Notes: generated from the sequence alone by a model not told the origin. A DNA stretch of 64,000 nucleotides from Geomonas sp. RF6 (GCF_021044625.1 NZ_CP087999.1:4733001-4797000); one strand, 5' to 3'. Numbered from the stretch's first letter, positions 18,557 through 29,055 are shown. A program made the numbers and translations.

Positions 18557-18673
18557 GTGATTCGGTACCTGATGGATTTTCTGGTTTTCTCCTACGCCGG
18601 GGTATGCATCGCAATCGCTTTTATAGCTTTGGTCTCAGGTTGGTCCAAGCGTTCGAAACATCATGATGAATAG
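18557..18673 (+). CDS. small single-span membrane protein in the RND operon
   Basis: 38 codons starting GTG at 18557, with GGAGG about 8 nt upstream. The translation has a hydrophobic helix (FLVFSYAGVCIAIAFIALVS) followed by a basic/acidic tail WSKRSKHHDE. It starts 46 bp after tetR stops and ends 34 bp before the adaptor start. Small membrane peptides that modulate RND pumps are known (AcrZ in E. coli), but no sequence homology to AcrZ is claimed; the role is inferred from position. Confidence 0.5.
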   Translation: MIRYLMDFLVFSYAGVCIAIAFIALVSGWSKRSKHHDE

Positions 18674-18707
18674 CCGAAAGGCACGATCTCAAAGGGGTGA
18701 GGTTTTT

Positions 18708-19919
18708 ATGAAAGCAGTTTACAGACTCAGCGTGTTGGCCGCCGCCGTCCTCGTGACGGGAGCGTTATTGACCGGTTGCGAGAAGAAGGCCGCGGCCGGC
18801 CCGTCTCAGCAGAAGATGCCGCCTGCCGAGGTGGGGGTGGTGACGGTCCAGCCGCAATCGGTGGCATTGACCACCGAACTCCCCGGCAGGACTTCCGCGT
18901 ATCTTGTAGCGGAGGTGCGCCCGCAGGTGGGCGGGATCGTGCAAAAGCGCCTCTTCACAGAAGGCGCCGACGTGAAGGAAGGGGAAGTCCTCTACCAGAT
19001 CGACCCCGCCACCTACCAGGCTGCCTATGCCAGCGCCAAGGCGACCTTGAGCCGCGCCGAGGCGAGCATCATCCCGGTCCGCCTGAAGGCGGAGCGCTTC
19101 AAGGAGCTGGTGGCGATGAATGCAGTCAGCAGGCAGGAGTACGACGACGTCTCTGCACAGCTAAAGCAGGCCGAGGCGGAGATCGAGGCGGCGAAGGCTG
19201 CCGTGGAAACCGCGCGCATCAACCTCGCCTACACGAAGGTGAAGGCGCCGATCTCCGGCAGGATCGGGAAATCCTCCGTCACCACCGGTGCCCTTGTGAC
19301 GGCGAACCAGGCTGCCCCCCTCTCCACCATCCAGCGCCTGGACCAGGTCTATGTCGACGTGACGCAGTCGGCGACCGACCTCCTGAGGCTGAAGCAGAGC
19401 CTCTCCAGCGGAAAGATGAAGAAGGGTGACCAGGCGAAGGTGCGGCTGGTCCTCGAAAACGGCGCCCCCTACCCTCTCACCGGCACGCTGAAGTTCTCCG
19501 ACGTCACCGTCGACCAGAGCACCGGCTCCCTCACCGTGCGCACCGTCTTCCCCAACCCGAAGCAGATTCTCCTCCCGGGGATGTATGTGAGGGCGATTCT
19601 CGAGGAAGGGGTTGCCGACAACGCCATCATGATCCCGCAGCAGGGGGTCACCCGCGATCCTGCCGGGAACGCCACCGTTATGCTCGTGGGTGCAGGGGAG
19701 ACGGTGGAGCCGCGCACGCTGAAGGTTTCCCGCGCAGTCGGCGACAAGTGGCTCGTCGACGACGGGCTGAAGCCGGGCGAGAGGGTCATCGTCGAGGGGC
19801 TGCAGAAGGCGCGTCCCGGCTCTCCGGTGAAAGCGGTAGCCTTTACCGGGAAACCGGAAGGGACACAGCCTGCCGCACCCGCTCCGGGGGCGAAGCCGGT
19901 CACCACGGCGAGCAAGTAG
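18708..19919 (+). CDS. RND efflux periplasmic adaptor (AcrA/MexA type)
   Basis: 403 aa lipoprotein; the lipobox LLTGC lies near residue 24 of the signal peptide. Typical membrane-fusion order: lipoyl halves (VRPQVGGIVQKRLFTEGADV and LAYTKVKAPISGRIGKSSV), a helical hairpin between them, a beta-barrel and a membrane-proximal domain. It links the inner-membrane pump to the outer-membrane channel. The chosen ATG at 18708 has a ribosome site (GGGGTGAGG); an earlier in-frame ATG at 18663 would overlap the small upstream gene. First large gene of the tripartite operon. Confidence 0.93.
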   Translation: MKAVYRLSVLAAAVLVTGALLTGCEKKAAAGPSQQKMPPAEVGVVTVQPQSVALTTELPGRTSAYLVAEVRPQVGGIVQKRLFTEGADVKEGEVLYQIDPATYQAAYASAKATLSRAEASIIPVRLKAERFKELVAMNAVSRQEYDDVSAQLKQAEAEIEAAKAAVETARINLAYTKVKAPISGRIGKSSVTTGALVTANQAAPLSTIQRLDQVYVDVTQSATDLLRLKQSLSSGKMKKGDQAKVRLVLENGAPYPLTGTLKFSDVTVDQSTGSLTVRTVFPNPKQILLPGMYVRAILEEGVADNAIMIPQQGVTRDPAGNATVMLVGAGETVEPRTLKVSRAVGDKWLVDDGLKPGERVIVEGLQKARPGSPVKAVAFTGKPEGTQPAAPAPGAKPVTTASK

Positions 19920-19998
19920 GACTGTTTTTCCGGCCCCTCCCTCCGAGGAGGGTTGGGGCCGTCCATTGAATCGCGCAGACGAATAAGGAGCTTCTCCA

Positions 19999-22900
19999 AT
20001 GCCTCGTTTTTTCATCAACCGCCCGATCTTTGCCTGGGTCCTGGCGATCATGGTCATGCTTGCCGGCCTTCTGGCGGTCAAGACCCTGCCGGTGTCGCAG
20101 TATCCGCCGATTGCGCCGCCCCAGATCACCATCAACGCCATGTACCCCGGCGCGTCCGCCCAGACGGTGCAGGACACGGTCACCCAGGTCATCGAGCAGA
20201 AGCTGAACGGCATCGACAACCTGATCTACATGTCCTCCACCAGCGACTCCGCGGGTGCTGTGGCGATCAACCTGACCTTCAAGGCAGGGACCGACCCCAA
20301 CATCGCCCAGGTGCAGGTGCAGAACAAGCTCCAGCTCGCCGTGCCGGTCCTGCCGCAGATCGTGCAGAAGCAGGGTATCCAGGTCGTGAAGTCGACCAGG
20401 AACTTCCTGCTCCTCGTCGGTCTCGTCTCCGAAGACGGCAAGATGGACAGAAACGCCCTGACCGACTACCTCGTCTCCAACGTCCAGGACATCGTGAGCC
20501 GCCTCGAAGGGGTCGGCGAGATGCAGATCTTCGGCTCGCAAAACGCCATGCGCATCTGGCTGAACCCCGCGAAGCTGAACAACTTCCACCTGACCACGAA
20601 GGACGTCATCGCCGCGGTGCAGGCCCAGAACGCCCAGGTCTCCGCCGGCCAGTTCGGCGGCACCCCCGCGATACAGGGGCAGCAGCTGAACGCCACCATC
20701 ACCGCACGCAGCCTTCTGCAGACTCCGGAGCAGTTTGATTCCATCATCCTGCGCACCAACCCGGACGGCTCCACCGTTCGCCTGAAGGACGTCGCCGAGA
20801 CGAAGATCGGCACCGAAAACTACGACATCCTCTCCTGGTACAAGGGTAAGCCCGTAGGCGCCATGGCGATCCGTCTGGCGGCGGGGGCAAACGCCCTCGA
20901 CACCGCAAACCGCATCAAGGACAAGATGGAGGAGCTGTCGAAGTACTTCCCGGCCGGGGTGAAGGCCGTCTACCCGTACGACACGACGCCGTTCGTGAAG
21001 ATATCCATCGAGGAGGTCGTGAAGACCCTCTTCGAGGCTGTCATCCTCGTCTTCTGCATCATGTTCCTCTTCCTGCAGAACATCCGCGCCACCCTCATCC
21101 CGACGATCGCGGTGCCGGTCGTTCTTCTCGGGACCTTCGGCGTCCTCGCGGCCGGCGGATACTCCATAAACACCCTCACCATGTTCGCCCTGGTCATCGT
21201 CATCGGTCTCCTCGTGGACGACGCCATCGTCGTCGTGGAGAACGTCGAGCGTATCATGACCGAGGAGGGTCTCCCGCCGAAGGAAGCGACGATCAAGTCG
21301 ATGGGGCAGATCAGCTCCGCGCTGGTCGGCATCGTGACCGTCCTCTCCGCCGTCTTCATCCCGATGGCCTTCTTTGGCGGCTCTACCGGCGTCATCTACC
21401 GGCAGTTCTCCATCACCATCGTCTCCGCCATGATCCTCTCGGTGCTGGTGGCGATGATCCTCACACCCGCCCTGTGCGCCACCATGCTGAAGCCTGTGGC
21501 GAAGGGGCATCACCCGGGAGAATCGGGGCTGTTCAAGGGATTCTTCCGCTGGTTCAACCGGCTCTTTGACTTCAGCAGGGGGAAATACGAAGGGATCGTC
21601 GGGCGCTCCTTCGGGAAGCCGGTGCGCTACCTCGTGGTGTACGGCGCCATCGTCGCCTGCATGGTCTTCTTCTTCCTGAGACTTCCGACCGCCTTCCTCC
21701 CGGAGGAGGACCAGGGCTTCATCATGTGCATGGTGCAGCTCCCCACCGGCGCCACCATGGAGCGCACCACCGCGGTGATCCGGCAGATCGAGAAGCACTT
21801 TGAAGAGAAGGAAAAGGATGCGGTCGACTCCGTCATCACCGTGGCGGGCTTCAGCTGGGCAGGGCGCGGCCAGAACATGGGGATCGCCTTCGTGAAACTC
21901 AAGGACTGGAAACTTCGCCAGAACCCCAACCTGAAGGCGCAGGCAGTCGCGGGGCGCGCCATGGGGGCCTTCTCCCAGATCAGAGACGCCATGGCCTTTG
22001 CCTTCTCCCCCCCTGCGGTCGTGGAGCTTGGCCAGGCAAACGGCTTCGACTTCCAGCTGCAGGACCGCAGCGGACTCGGCCATGCGAAGCTCATGGAGGC
22101 GCGCAAGCAGCTCCTTGGCATGGCGATGCAGAACAAGAAGCTCGTCGCGGTACGCCCGAACGGCCAGGACGACTCGCCGCAGTTCAAGCTCGACATCGAC
22201 GACGTGCGCGCAGGCGCCCTCGGCGTCTCCCTCGATGACATCAACAGCGTCCTCGCCACCGCCTGGGGGAGTTCCTACGTGAACGACTTCATCCAGAACG
22301 GCCGCGTGAAAAAGGTCTACCTGCAGGCTGACCCGAAGTTCCGCATGCTGCCGGAGGACATAAACACCTGGTACGTGCCGAACAAGTCCGGCCAGATGGT
22401 GCCTTTCTCCGCCTTTGCAACCGCGCACTGGCAGTACGGCTCGCCGCGACTGGAGCGCTACAACGGCCTCCCCTCCGTGGAAGTCATGGGGCAGGCTGCC
22501 CCCGGCATCTCCACCGGTGAGGCGATGGCCGAAATGGAAAAGATGGCCGCCCAGCTTCCCCCGGGGATCGGCTACGAGTGGACCGGCCTCTCCTACGAGG
22601 AGAAGAAGGCGGGCGCGCAGGCTCCGGCGCTCTATGCCATCTCCCTTCTGGTCGTCTTTTTGAGCGTCGCGGCGCTGTATGAGAGCTGGACGATACCGTT
22701 TGTAAACCTCCTCATGCTCCCGCTCGGTCTGGTGGGTGCGGTCACGGCGGTTACCTTCCGGCACCTGCCGAACGACGTCTACCTGCAGATCGGCCTCCTC
22801 ACCACGGTCGGTCTCTCGACGAAGAACGCCATCCTCATCATCCAGTTCATCAAGGATCAGATGAAAGAGGGGCTGGGGGTTGTGGAAGCGACACTTGCGG

Positions 22901-23163
22901 CAGTAAAGATCAGGCTCAGACCGGTCATCATGACCTCGCTCGCCTTCTTCTTCGGTACGCTCCCTCTGGCACTGACCAGGGGTGCAGGGGCAGGCGCGCA
23001 GAACGCCATCGGCACCGCCGTCACCGGCGGTCTCCTTTCGGCGACCTTCATCGACCTGATTTTCATACCGTTCTTCTTCGTCCTCGTCACCCGGACATTT
23101 GCCCGGAAAAAGGCTCCCGCCGCTGCACCGGCCACCTCAGTGGACGCCCCGGAGGTCATTTGA
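19999..23163 (+). CDS. RND efflux pump inner-membrane transporter (HAE1, AcrB/MexB type)
   Basis: 1054 aa, the normal size for the hydrophobe/amphiphile efflux-1 family. It starts [17 protein letters not shown]. The proton-relay Asp pair is present in [17 protein letters not shown] (Asp407, Asp408). Twelve membrane helices and two large periplasmic loops are expected. It exports drugs, detergents or solvents using the proton gradient. The stop overlaps the ribosome-site region of the channel gene, so translation is probably coupled. Substrate cannot be read from the sequence. Confidence 0.95.
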   Translation: MPRFFINRPIFAWVLAIMVMLAGLLAVKTLPVSQYPPIAPPQITINAMYPGASAQTVQDTVTQVIEQKLNGIDNLIYMSSTSDSAGAVAINLTFKAGTDPNIAQVQVQNKLQLAVPVLPQIVQKQGIQVVKSTRNFLLLVGLVSEDGKMDRNALTDYLVSNVQDIVSRLEGVGEMQIFGSQNAMRIWLNPAKLNNFHLTTKDVIAAVQAQNAQVSAGQFGGTPAIQGQQLNATITARSLLQTPEQFDSIILRTNPDGSTVRLKDVAETKIGTENYDILSWYKGKPVGAMAIRLAAGANALDTANRIKDKMEELSKYFPAGVKAVYPYDTTPFVKISIEEVVKTLFEAVILVFCIMFLFLQNIRATLIPTIAVPVVLLGTFGVLAAGGYSINTLTMFALVIVIGLLVDDAIVVVENVERIMTEEGLPPKEATIKSMGQISSALVGIVTVLSAVFIPMAFFGGSTGVIYRQFSITIVSAMILSVLVAMILTPALCATMLKPVAKGHHPGESGLFKGFFRWFNRLFDFSRGKYEGIVGRSFGKPVRYLVVYGAIVACMVFFFLRLPTAFLPEEDQGFIMCMVQLPTGATMERTTAVIRQIEKHFEEKEKDAVDSVITVAGFSWAGRGQNMGIAFVKLKDWKLRQNPNLKAQAVAGRAMGAFSQIRDAMAFAFSPPAVVELGQANGFDFQLQDRSGLGHAKLMEARKQLLGMAMQNKKLVAVRPNGQDDSPQFKLDIDDVRAGALGVSLDDINSVLATAWGSSYVNDFIQNGRVKKVYLQADPKFRMLPEDINTWYVPNKSGQMVPFSAFATAHWQYGSPRLERYNGLPSVEVMGQAAPGISTGEAMAEMEKMAAQLPPGIGYEWTGLSYEEKKAGAQAPALYAISLLVVFLSVAALYESWTIPFVNLLMLPLGLVGAVTAVTFRHLPNDVYLQIGLLTTVGLSTKNAILIIQFIKDQMKEGLGVVEATLAAVKIRLRPVIMTSLAFFFGTLPLALTRGAGAGAQNAIGTAVTGGLLSATFIDLIFIPFFFVLVTRTFARKKAPAAAPATSVDAPEVI

Positions 23164-23165
23164 TA

Positions 23166-24581
23166 ATGAGAAGGATCAATCTGAGCATGGGCATCGCCAT
23201 CGGTGCCCTCCTTTCCCTTACCGGCTGCTCCACGCTGGCACCGAAGTACAAGCAACCTGCGGCTCCGGTGCCGGCAGCCTGGCCCACCGGCGGCGCCTAC
23301 AAGAACACCGCAGGAACGGCTGGTGACCAGGCGGCGGCCGACATCGCCTGGAAGGACTTCTTCACCGATGATCGCCTGCGCAAGGTGCTCTCCCTCTCCC
23401 TCGACAACAACCGGGATCTCAGGGTCGCGGTGCTGAACATCGAGAGGACGCGCTCCCTGTACCAGATCCAGCGCTCCGAGCTCTTCCCGTACGTCGATGC
23501 CGGCGGGAGCTACGTCGCGGCACGCACCCCGAGGACGCTTGCGGGGGGGGATGCCGTCACCTCCCACACCTACGCGCTGACCGTCGGTTTCAGCGCCTAT
23601 GAGCTCGACCTCTTCGGGCGGATCAGAAGCCTCAAGGAAAGGGCTCTGGAAGAGTTCCTCGCCACGGAGCAGGCACGCAGAAGCGCGCAGATCGCCCTCG
23701 TCTCCGAGGTCGCCAACACCTGGCTGTCGCTTGGCGCGGACCAGGAGCGCCTGAGGCTTGCAAAGGAGACGCTGGCAACGAACCAGCAGTCGTATGAGCT
23801 CACGAGAAAGCGTTTCGATCTCGGCGTCGCTTCCGAGCTCGACCTGCGGCAGGCGCAGACAAACGTGGAGGCGGCTCGCGTCGACATAGCCCGCTATACC
23901 TCCATCGTGGCGCAGGACCGAAATGCCCTCGATCTCCTGGCAGGGGCCACCGTCCCGGCCGAACTGCTGCCGCAGGAGCTCAACGTGGTGAGCGCGCTGA
24001 AGGGTGTTTCGCCGGGGCTCCCCTCCGATGTGCTGCAGCGCCGTCCGGACATCCTGGAAGCGGAGAACCGCCTCAAAGGTGCCAATGCGAATATAGGAGC
24101 GGCCCGCGCTGCGTTCTTCCCGCGCATCACGCTCACCACAGACATCGGCCTCGGCAGCAGCCAGCTCAGCAACCTCTTCAAGGGAGGGGCGGGACTGTGG
24201 AGCTTTGCACCGCAGATCAGCATCCCGATCTTCAATGCGGGGGCTAACAAGGCAAACCTGAGGGTGGCGGAAGTGGACAGGGACATCCTGGTGAGCCAGT
24301 ACGAGAAGTCGATCCAGGTGGCGTTCCGCGAGATTGCCGATGCCCTCGCCACACGCGGCACCGTGGAGGACCAGCTCTCCGCGCAGCAGGCACTGGTCGA
24401 CGCCGCGGCCGCGTCCCGGCGGCTTTCCGAAGCTCGCTACCAGAAGGGGGTGGACAGCTACCTCGCCGTCCTCGACTCCCAGCGCGCCCTCTACGCCGCG
24501 CAGCAGAACCTGATCTCGCTGCGTCTCTCGAGGATCGCGAACCTCGTCACCCTGTACAAGGTTCTCGGCGGCGGCGCGTAA
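23166..24581 (+). CDS. outer-membrane efflux channel lipoprotein (NodT/OprM family)
   Basis: 471 aa. Lipobox SLTGC at residues about 17-21. Two OEP repeats are seen, for example SRLEGVGEM-independent TolC-type blocks [13 protein letters not shown]-like [20 protein letters not shown] and, in the second half, [20 protein letters not shown] and [20 protein letters not shown]. It forms the trimeric exit duct for the pump. ATG 23166 has GGAGGT 9 nt upstream; a TTG at 23160 is a less likely alternative. Third component of the operon; a strong terminator follows. Confidence 0.93.
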   Translation: MRRINLSMGIAIGALLSLTGCSTLAPKYKQPAAPVPAAWPTGGAYKNTAGTAGDQAAADIAWKDFFTDDRLRKVLSLSLDNNRDLRVAVLNIERTRSLYQIQRSELFPYVDAGGSYVAARTPRTLAGGDAVTSHTYALTVGFSAYELDLFGRIRSLKERALEEFLATEQARRSAQIALVSEVANTWLSLGADQERLRLAKETLATNQQSYELTRKRFDLGVASELDLRQAQTNVEAARVDIARYTSIVAQDRNALDLLAGATVPAELLPQELNVVSALKGVSPGLPSDVLQRRPDILEAENRLKGANANIGAARAAFFPRITLTTDIGLGSSQLSNLFKGGAGLWSFAPQISIPIFNAGANKANLRVAEVDRDILVSQYEKSIQVAFREIADALATRGTVEDQLSAQQALVDAAAASRRLSEARYQKGVDSYLAVLDSQRALYAAQQNLISLRLSRIANLVTLYKVLGGGA

Positions 24582-24622
24582 CGCGTTTCGCTACAGCAAC
24601 ATCCAACTGCTTTCGGTAGGAC

Positions 24623-24665
24623 AAAAAAAGTGGCCGATCCTCTCAGGGATTCGGCCACTTTTTTT
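24623..24665 (+). terminator. bidirectional intrinsic terminator
   Basis: AAAAAAAGTGGCCGA ... TCGGCCACTTTTTTT, perfect 15-bp arms with A and T tracts on both sides. It ends the efflux operon (+) and the tetraheme cytochrome gene (-). Confidence 0.93.
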
Positions 24666-24691
24666 GTGTGTACAACTTCCGCTCTCGTTCG

Positions 24692-25483
24692 TTACTTGAT
24701 GTGGCAGGAGAGACAGAGGGCGGAGTTGCGGTTTGACCCGAGCAGCAGGTAGTTGGTGGCGTTGGCCTCGTCCTGGTTCTTCTTGTTGTGGACGTCGTGA
24801 CAGGTAGCACAGGTCATGATCAGCCTGCCCCCCCTCGTCTGGCTGGCGTAGAGACGGTCCGCGATCTTCATGGTGCTCCCTGTGAAGGTCGCGTCGGAGA
24901 TTCTCACCCACTCATCTTTCCCTTTAACGTGCGCCTCGAGGGGGGGATCGCCAGTGACAGGTCCAGTAGCGACGCCGTCGGCGTTGTTGATGCCGTCATA
25001 GACGAAGCCGATGGGATGGTCGTTGGAAAGGATGCCGTCCTTTCCGATGACCGGGGTAGCGAAGTCGGTGTCGCTCTGAGTAAGGTACTTGCCGCCAGTA
25101 AAAGCGTAGTGCGTGTCTACTGCGATGGCGCCGTCATGGCAGCTCATGCACAGCAGGCTCGGGCCTTCCATCATCGTTTGAGGGTCGATCGTAGCGTCGA
25201 TGGTTGCGGTGTTGTAAGGGGTGTAGGTCTTGTTCGGCAAGGTGTGGGACCAGAGGGGGAGATAGTCGTTCCCCGTTGTGATGGCGTGGTGCGGGGTATG
25301 GCAGTACGCGCATACACGCCCCTGCAATATCTCTGGGTCCGATGCACCTATGGGAGCAGCATACAAGGTCATATCATGCACCGAGCCTTGGACACCTGAT
25401 CTTGGTGCCGTGCCGGCGATTGCAATCGTCCCACAAAAGGAGAGAAGAACCAAGGTGCTGCTGAACAGTGCCTTTGCTTTCAT
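24692..25483 (-). CDS. tetraheme c-type cytochrome
   Basis: 263 aa exported protein. It has a signal peptide (FSSTLVLLSFCGTIAIAGTA) and four CxxCH haem sites: CAYCHTPHH, CMSCHDGA, CATCHDVH and CLSCHIK at the very C-terminus. The doubled-CxxCH layout with spaced extra histidines suggests bis-His haems and a role in periplasmic electron transfer, as is common in metal reducers. The chosen ATG at 25483 is preceded by AAGGAGGAG; upstream in-frame starts lack a site. Convergent with the efflux operon. Confidence 0.9.
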   Translation of the reverse strand: MKAKALFSSTLVLLSFCGTIAIAGTAPRSGVQGSVHDMTLYAAPIGASDPEILQGRVCAYCHTPHHAITTGNDYLPLWSHTLPNKTYTPYNTATIDATIDPQTMMEGPSLLCMSCHDGAIAVDTHYAFTGGKYLTQSDTDFATPVIGKDGILSNDHPIGFVYDGINNADGVATGPVTGDPPLEAHVKGKDEWVRISDATFTGSTMKIADRLYASQTRGGRLIMTCATCHDVHNKKNQDEANATNYLLLGSNRNSALCLSCHIK

Positions 25484-25896
25484 CGTACTCCTCCTTGTTA
25501 GAGATCCTAATGATGACCATGCGTTGCACCGCATGCTTTTGTGACTTCAGACCCCTCCTTTTTGCTGTCGACGAGGACAGCGCATAGTGGCATGGTAAGA
25601 GACGTAGACAGAGAAACGCCTTGTGCACGCAGAGATACCGCCTGCAACGCAAAACAGTAGGCTCAAGCAAAGGCGCTGTGGATTAGCAGAAAGGTGGCAT
25701 GTGCCGACGCCCTCCGTGGGACAGTATCAATGACATAACATAGAGTACTTTAGGGCAGCTTAATCTGTAAAAGCCACCTGTCAAGAGTAGTAAGTTTCCA
25801 CTAGGAGAGAAAGAAAGTCGAACTACGGAAGGGCTTCTGGAAAGACAAGAGGACAGGCGTGGTCAGTGACAGAAAGATATATCCTTCGATAGAGTA
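25484..25896. other. 413-bp intergenic region
   Basis: No coding frame with a ribosome site. A small stem CATGCG/CGCATG at 25518-25535 would lie in the leader of the cytochrome gene. No known riboswitch was recognised. Confidence 0.5.
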
Positions 25897-26346
25897 TTAG
25901 CTCCTGTCGAGAGTCGCCACAAACTCACCCTCGAAGGCTCCAGCGATCTCTCCCTCGTACTGAAGAACAGAAGGTAAGACAATTCTCCCGATGCCCCGAC
26001 GTTCCAGCATGCGCACAAAGCGCTTCCAATCTTCTGCAGCGGGAATGTGCGAGGTTGCGGTGAAGGCCCCCCACATGGGGCGCAGGTACTCCATGCTGTT
26101 GCGTTGGATCACGATGCCTGTGGAGATGCCTGCCAAGGAGAGGTGGACGTGCACCAGGGACCACGCTGCAAGAATAGCTACCGCCGACGCACTCCCTCCA
26201 AAGACAGTGTGCTGGTGGTTAATGTTTGGAGGAAGCGGCGCAGTGAGAACGACACTGTCTTCAGTAACAGAGACAACTGCAACCTCCATGACCTTGGACA
26301 GCGGGATGTTCTCATGCAGGTACTGCTGGAGTTCTGTAGGTGTCAT
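25897..26346 (-). CDS. hotdog-fold thioesterase (YiiD C-terminal type)
   Basis: 149 aa cytoplasmic protein. NINHQHTVFGGSASAVAILA matches the thioesterase box of the YiiD_C family, with the helix after GGS, followed by SMEYLRPMWGAFTA. It probably cleaves an acyl thioester; substrate unknown. Single gene; a half REP element lies just upstream. Confidence 0.78.
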   Translation of the reverse strand: MTPTELQQYLHENIPLSKVMEVAVVSVTEDSVVLTAPLPPNINHQHTVFGGSASAVAILAAWSLVHVHLSLAGISTGIVIQRNSMEYLRPMWGAFTATSHIPAAEDWKRFVRMLERRGIGRIVLPSVLQYEGEIAGAFEGEFVATLDRS

Positions 26347-26397
26347 GGTATCCCCGTTACGCGCTGAGGCTGTCCCGATGGAGGGTTGTGGTGCAAT

Positions 26398-26440
26398 GTA
26401 GGCCGGGATAAGCCGCAGGCGTTCCCGGCATCTGCGCCAG
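26398..26440 (-). repeat. REP/BIME-like element, copy 2 (half element)
   Basis: GTAGGCCGGGATAAGCCGCA and about 20 further bases match the inverse end of the full-length copies; the other half is absent. Lies between the stop at 26456 and the start at 26346. Confidence 0.75.
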
Positions 26441-26455
26441 CCGACAAAATCTCAG

Positions 26456-27964
26456 TTACTTGTACTCCTTCCACACAAGCCCAGTTTCCGTCCTGAACTT
26501 CGTTATGCTTTCGCTGTCCTCCAGACTTCCGCTGAAGCTGTTGTCATCGTCCCAGAGGATACCCTCAGGCATGAGCACCTTGAAAATGTAGCCGTTGCTC
26601 CCGAGCTTCCTGGTGCCGAGCTTCTTCACAATAGGCGCGCTGCTCGATCCGTGGATGGTAGTGACGCAACTCACCTCAGCCTGGCTGCTCATTTGCGCGC
26701 TGCGGAATTCGTAAATCCCGTCCGGCGCATTCTCTATAACAGCCTGAATGGTATTCACCCCGATCCGCAGGCACGTCGGCGAAAGCGTCTGGACCTTTTT
26801 CGCCTCTGCCGCCGTCTGTCCTTTCTTGTGGCGCGCCTTCGGATAAGGCCTGAAGAGAACCTGCACCGTCAGACCGTTCGCAGCTATCTCCTTCCCGCTT
26901 ATCTGAAGCTCCAGCTCCCCTTTCTTGGGCGCAGGGAAAACGGGGTCAGGAGGTCGTGCCTGCGCCGTCGGGCCTTTCTCCCGCATCTCCTGCGCCGGCT
27001 TTGCCGGTGCCACCACAGCCCACCGCTTTGCGGGCGCGGCCTGCTGCACAGGGGCTGACGGCACCGCGCCCACTGGAGGCGGGGTGTGCCCCGCAACCGT
27101 CGAAGTCGCCGGAACTGAAGGTGCCGGCTTTGTTGCAGAGGTCCCCTTCCCCATCCCTGCCGTCGCCACTGAATCCCGTTTCGCTGGAGAGGAATGAGCC
27201 GTCGCTACCGGTTCCGGCTTGGCAGGTGCGGGAGGAGCCGTCGCTATCGGTTCTCGTTTGGCTTGTACAGGAGGAGTCGTCGCTATCGGTTCCGATTTCG
27301 CTGGTGCAGGAGGAGGCGTTGCTATCGGTTCCCGTTTGGCTGGTGCAGCAGGAGCCGGAATGACCTTCGCCTCGCGCTGCTGGGGACGCTCGCGCGCGGG
27401 GGGTGGCGCTGCAGGCTTGGGCTCGGGTACCGTGACGGGTTGCGCTGCAGGGGGCGGGACAATTTCAGGCGCAGCGGGCTTTTGCGGTGCCGGCAAAGGT
27501 GCAGCAGATGCGACTTCTTTTTTTGAGAAAGGAGAGGCGGAGGAAATTTTCTCGAATCGCGCGGATCCTGCTAAACGCTCCGTCGTTGGTGTCGCTCTCC
27601 CCTTCTCTGCGGAAGAGACCGTTTGGACCGGCTTTGCAGGCCGTCGTGCCGCTACAGGTGCGGCCTTCATCGCAAAGGTCTCCTCGCCGTCTGCTTCTTC
27701 ACTTTCCACGGCAGCGGCCTCGTCCTGCGGCTTTGGATCCGATACCTCATCCATACCTTCAGGAGCATCAGAAATCTCTGCTAATACGCGCCCTGCAGGC
27801 TCCGATACCATGGAGACCCACACCACCTCCTGCTGAAGTGGCCACTCGACAAGGAAGAAGATCGTCAGAAGCAGGTGGACGCAGACGGAGCACGCTCCCG
27901 GCCAGAAGAACTCCCACGGATCAGTCGACTGACGATACCTGATGCGAACCTTCCGAGGGACCAC
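26456..27964 (-). CDS. TonB-like Pro/Ala-rich membrane-anchored protein
   Basis: 502 aa starting at GTG 27964 (ribosome site GGAGG). One N-terminal membrane helix (VCVHLLLTIFFLVEW) is followed by a long periplasmic linker rich in Pro, Ala, Lys and Glu. The linker contains tandem units of the form PPAPAKxEPIAT (about residues 195-265). A C-terminal globular domain spans about 345-502. This resembles the TonB layout, but the C-terminal domain is not a clear TonB fold and no exbB/exbD is adjacent. It may span the periplasm to contact an envelope partner. Confidence 0.6.
   Translation of the reverse strand: MVPRKVRIRYRQSTDPWEFFWPGACSVCVHLLLTIFFLVEWPLQQEVVWVSMVSEPAGRVLAEISDAPEGMDEVSDPKPQDEAAAVESEEADGEETFAMKAAPVAARRPAKPVQTVSSAEKGRATPTTERLAGSARFEKISSASPFSKKEVASAAPLPAPQKPAAPEIVPPPAAQPVTVPEPKPAAPPPARERPQQREAKVIPAPAAPAKREPIATPPPAPAKSEPIATTPPVQAKREPIATAPPAPAKPEPVATAHSSPAKRDSVATAGMGKGTSATKPAPSVPATSTVAGHTPPPVGAVPSAPVQQAAPAKRWAVVAPAKPAQEMREKGPTAQARPPDPVFPAPKKGELELQISGKEIAANGLTVQVLFRPYPKARHKKGQTAAEAKKVQTLSPTCLRIGVNTIQAVIENAPDGIYEFRSAQMSSQAEVSCVTTIHGSSSAPIVKKLGTRKLGSNGYIFKVLMPEGILWDDDNSFSGSLEDSESITKFRTETGLVWKEYK
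27180..27370 (-). repeat. tandem coding repeat in the Pro-rich linker
   Basis: About five degenerate units of roughly 40 bp encode PPAPAKREPIAT-like blocks in the 26456-27964 gene. The repeated plus-strand core resembles GTCGCTATCGGTT. Confidence 0.7.
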
Positions 27965-28140
27965 GCGGACCTCCGGCAGACGTCATTGAAGCAGAAGCTG
28001 GAGAGTTGGAGAGCAACCTTTGCAAATACTAGCACTTCTTATAACAGGACAACTATCAGTCCGCAAAACACCTGATTCGATAATTAAAACCAGAAGCAAC
28101 ACACGCCTCATACCTATGACACGGAAAACCCCTCTTTTCA

Positions 28141-28169
28141 TTGACGCTATGGAATCGTGCAGTTACATT
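28141..28169 (+). promoter_or_regulatory. sigma-70-type promoter of csaA
   Basis: TTGACG (28141-28146), 17-bp spacer, TACATT (28164-28169), 30 bp before the ATG. The rest of the 27965-28198 gap shows nothing. Confidence 0.55.
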
Positions 28170-28198
28170 GGCTCTGGCAAAAATCACTGGAGGCAGAG

Positions 28199-28537
28199 AT
28201 GAAAGAGATAACGTGGGATGAATTCGAACAGGTAGAGCTTCGAGTTGGAACGATAGTGGAGGCTGAAGTTTTCCCTGAAGCCAGAAAGCCAGCCTACAAG
28301 ATAGCCGCAGATTTTGGTCCGGAGATCGGCATCAAGAGGTCCAGCGCCCAGATTACCGACCTGTACAAGCCGGAAGAGCTGATAGGCCGCCAGATAGTCG
28401 GGGTGGTAAACTTCCCCGCCAAACGGATAGGCCCGGTGCAATCGGAATTTCTCGTCTGCGGCTTTTACCGCGAGGACCGCGCGGTAGTCCTGGCAGTGCC
28501 GGAGCGTCCGGTGCAGAATGGAGCAAAACTCGGCTAG
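28199..28537 (+). CDS. csaA: CsaA-like tRNA-binding domain protein
   Basis: 112 aa, the normal CsaA length. It starts [20 protein letters not shown] and contains [15 protein letters not shown] and the C-terminal NGAKLG, the EMAP/OB-fold tRNA-binding module. CsaA proteins are dimers with tRNA-binding and secretion-chaperone-like activity. ATG 28199 has GGAGG upstream; longer in-frame starts lack one. Single gene, convergent with gluconokinase. Confidence 0.9.
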   Translation: MKEITWDEFEQVELRVGTIVEAEVFPEARKPAYKIAADFGPEIGIKRSSAQITDLYKPEELIGRQIVGVVNFPAKRIGPVQSEFLVCGFYREDRAVVLAVPERPVQNGAKLG

Positions 28538-28563
28538 ATGTTGGGCTGTCAGACGAGCAGGGG

Positions 28564-29055
28564 CTAGAGCTTTAGTTCCTTCCGGATCTGTTTGATAATG
28601 TCCGAGGGAGAAAGTGCGACATCGACAACAACTGCACCCTCCCTCGGCTCCTCCAGTGTCTCGACCTGGCTCTCAAGGAGCTTCGGGTCGATGAAGTGAC
28701 CACGCCGCTCCTGAAGGCGCCTGGCTATGAGGTCGAAGTCGCCGGTCAGCAGGACCAGTCTTGCATCCCCTTCAGCGCAGTCGAACAGGAGCTGGCGGTA
28801 GGGCTCCTTAAGCGCCGAGCAGGCGAGCACGGCGCTTCCATTCTCCTTCCGTACCGTGCGCAGCAGGTCGCACAGGACCTCCAGCCACGGCGCCCGGTCC
28901 TCATCCGTGAGGGGGATCCCCTGCCTCATCTTTTCGATGTTGTGGGGAGAGTGAAAGAGATCGGCGTCGTAGAAGTCCCAGCCGAGCTCCGCCGCCAGGA
29001 GCGTCCCGATCAAGGTCTTGCCCGCCCCAGATACTCCGGAAATGATCACAATCAT
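28564..29055 (-). CDS. gntK: gluconokinase (thermoresistant GntK type)
   Basis: 163 aa. It phosphorylates D-gluconate to 6-phosphogluconate with ATP. The P-loop is GVSGAGKT (residues 7-14), followed by FYDADLFHSPHNIEKMRQGI (substrate site) and ACSALKEPYR. The start MIVIIS at 29055 gives the correct family length. A terminator at 29076-29107 separates it from the hydrogenase operon, so it is probably transcribed independently or by readthrough. No gluconate transporter is adjacent. Confidence 0.88.
   Translation of the reverse strand: MIVIISGVSGAGKTLIGTLLAAELGWDFYDADLFHSPHNIEKMRQGIPLTDEDRAPWLEVLCDLLRTVRKENGSAVLACSALKEPYRQLLFDCAEGDARLVLLTGDFDLIARRLQERRGHFIDPKLLESQVETLEEPREGAVVVDVALSPSDIIKQIRKELKL

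Noticed and set aside
19900-22764. 954-codon minus-strand open frame opposite the RND pump
   Set aside because: Shadow of acrB caused by GC-rich codon bias; composition (His/Asp/Gly/Arg-rich) is not protein-like and no family matches.
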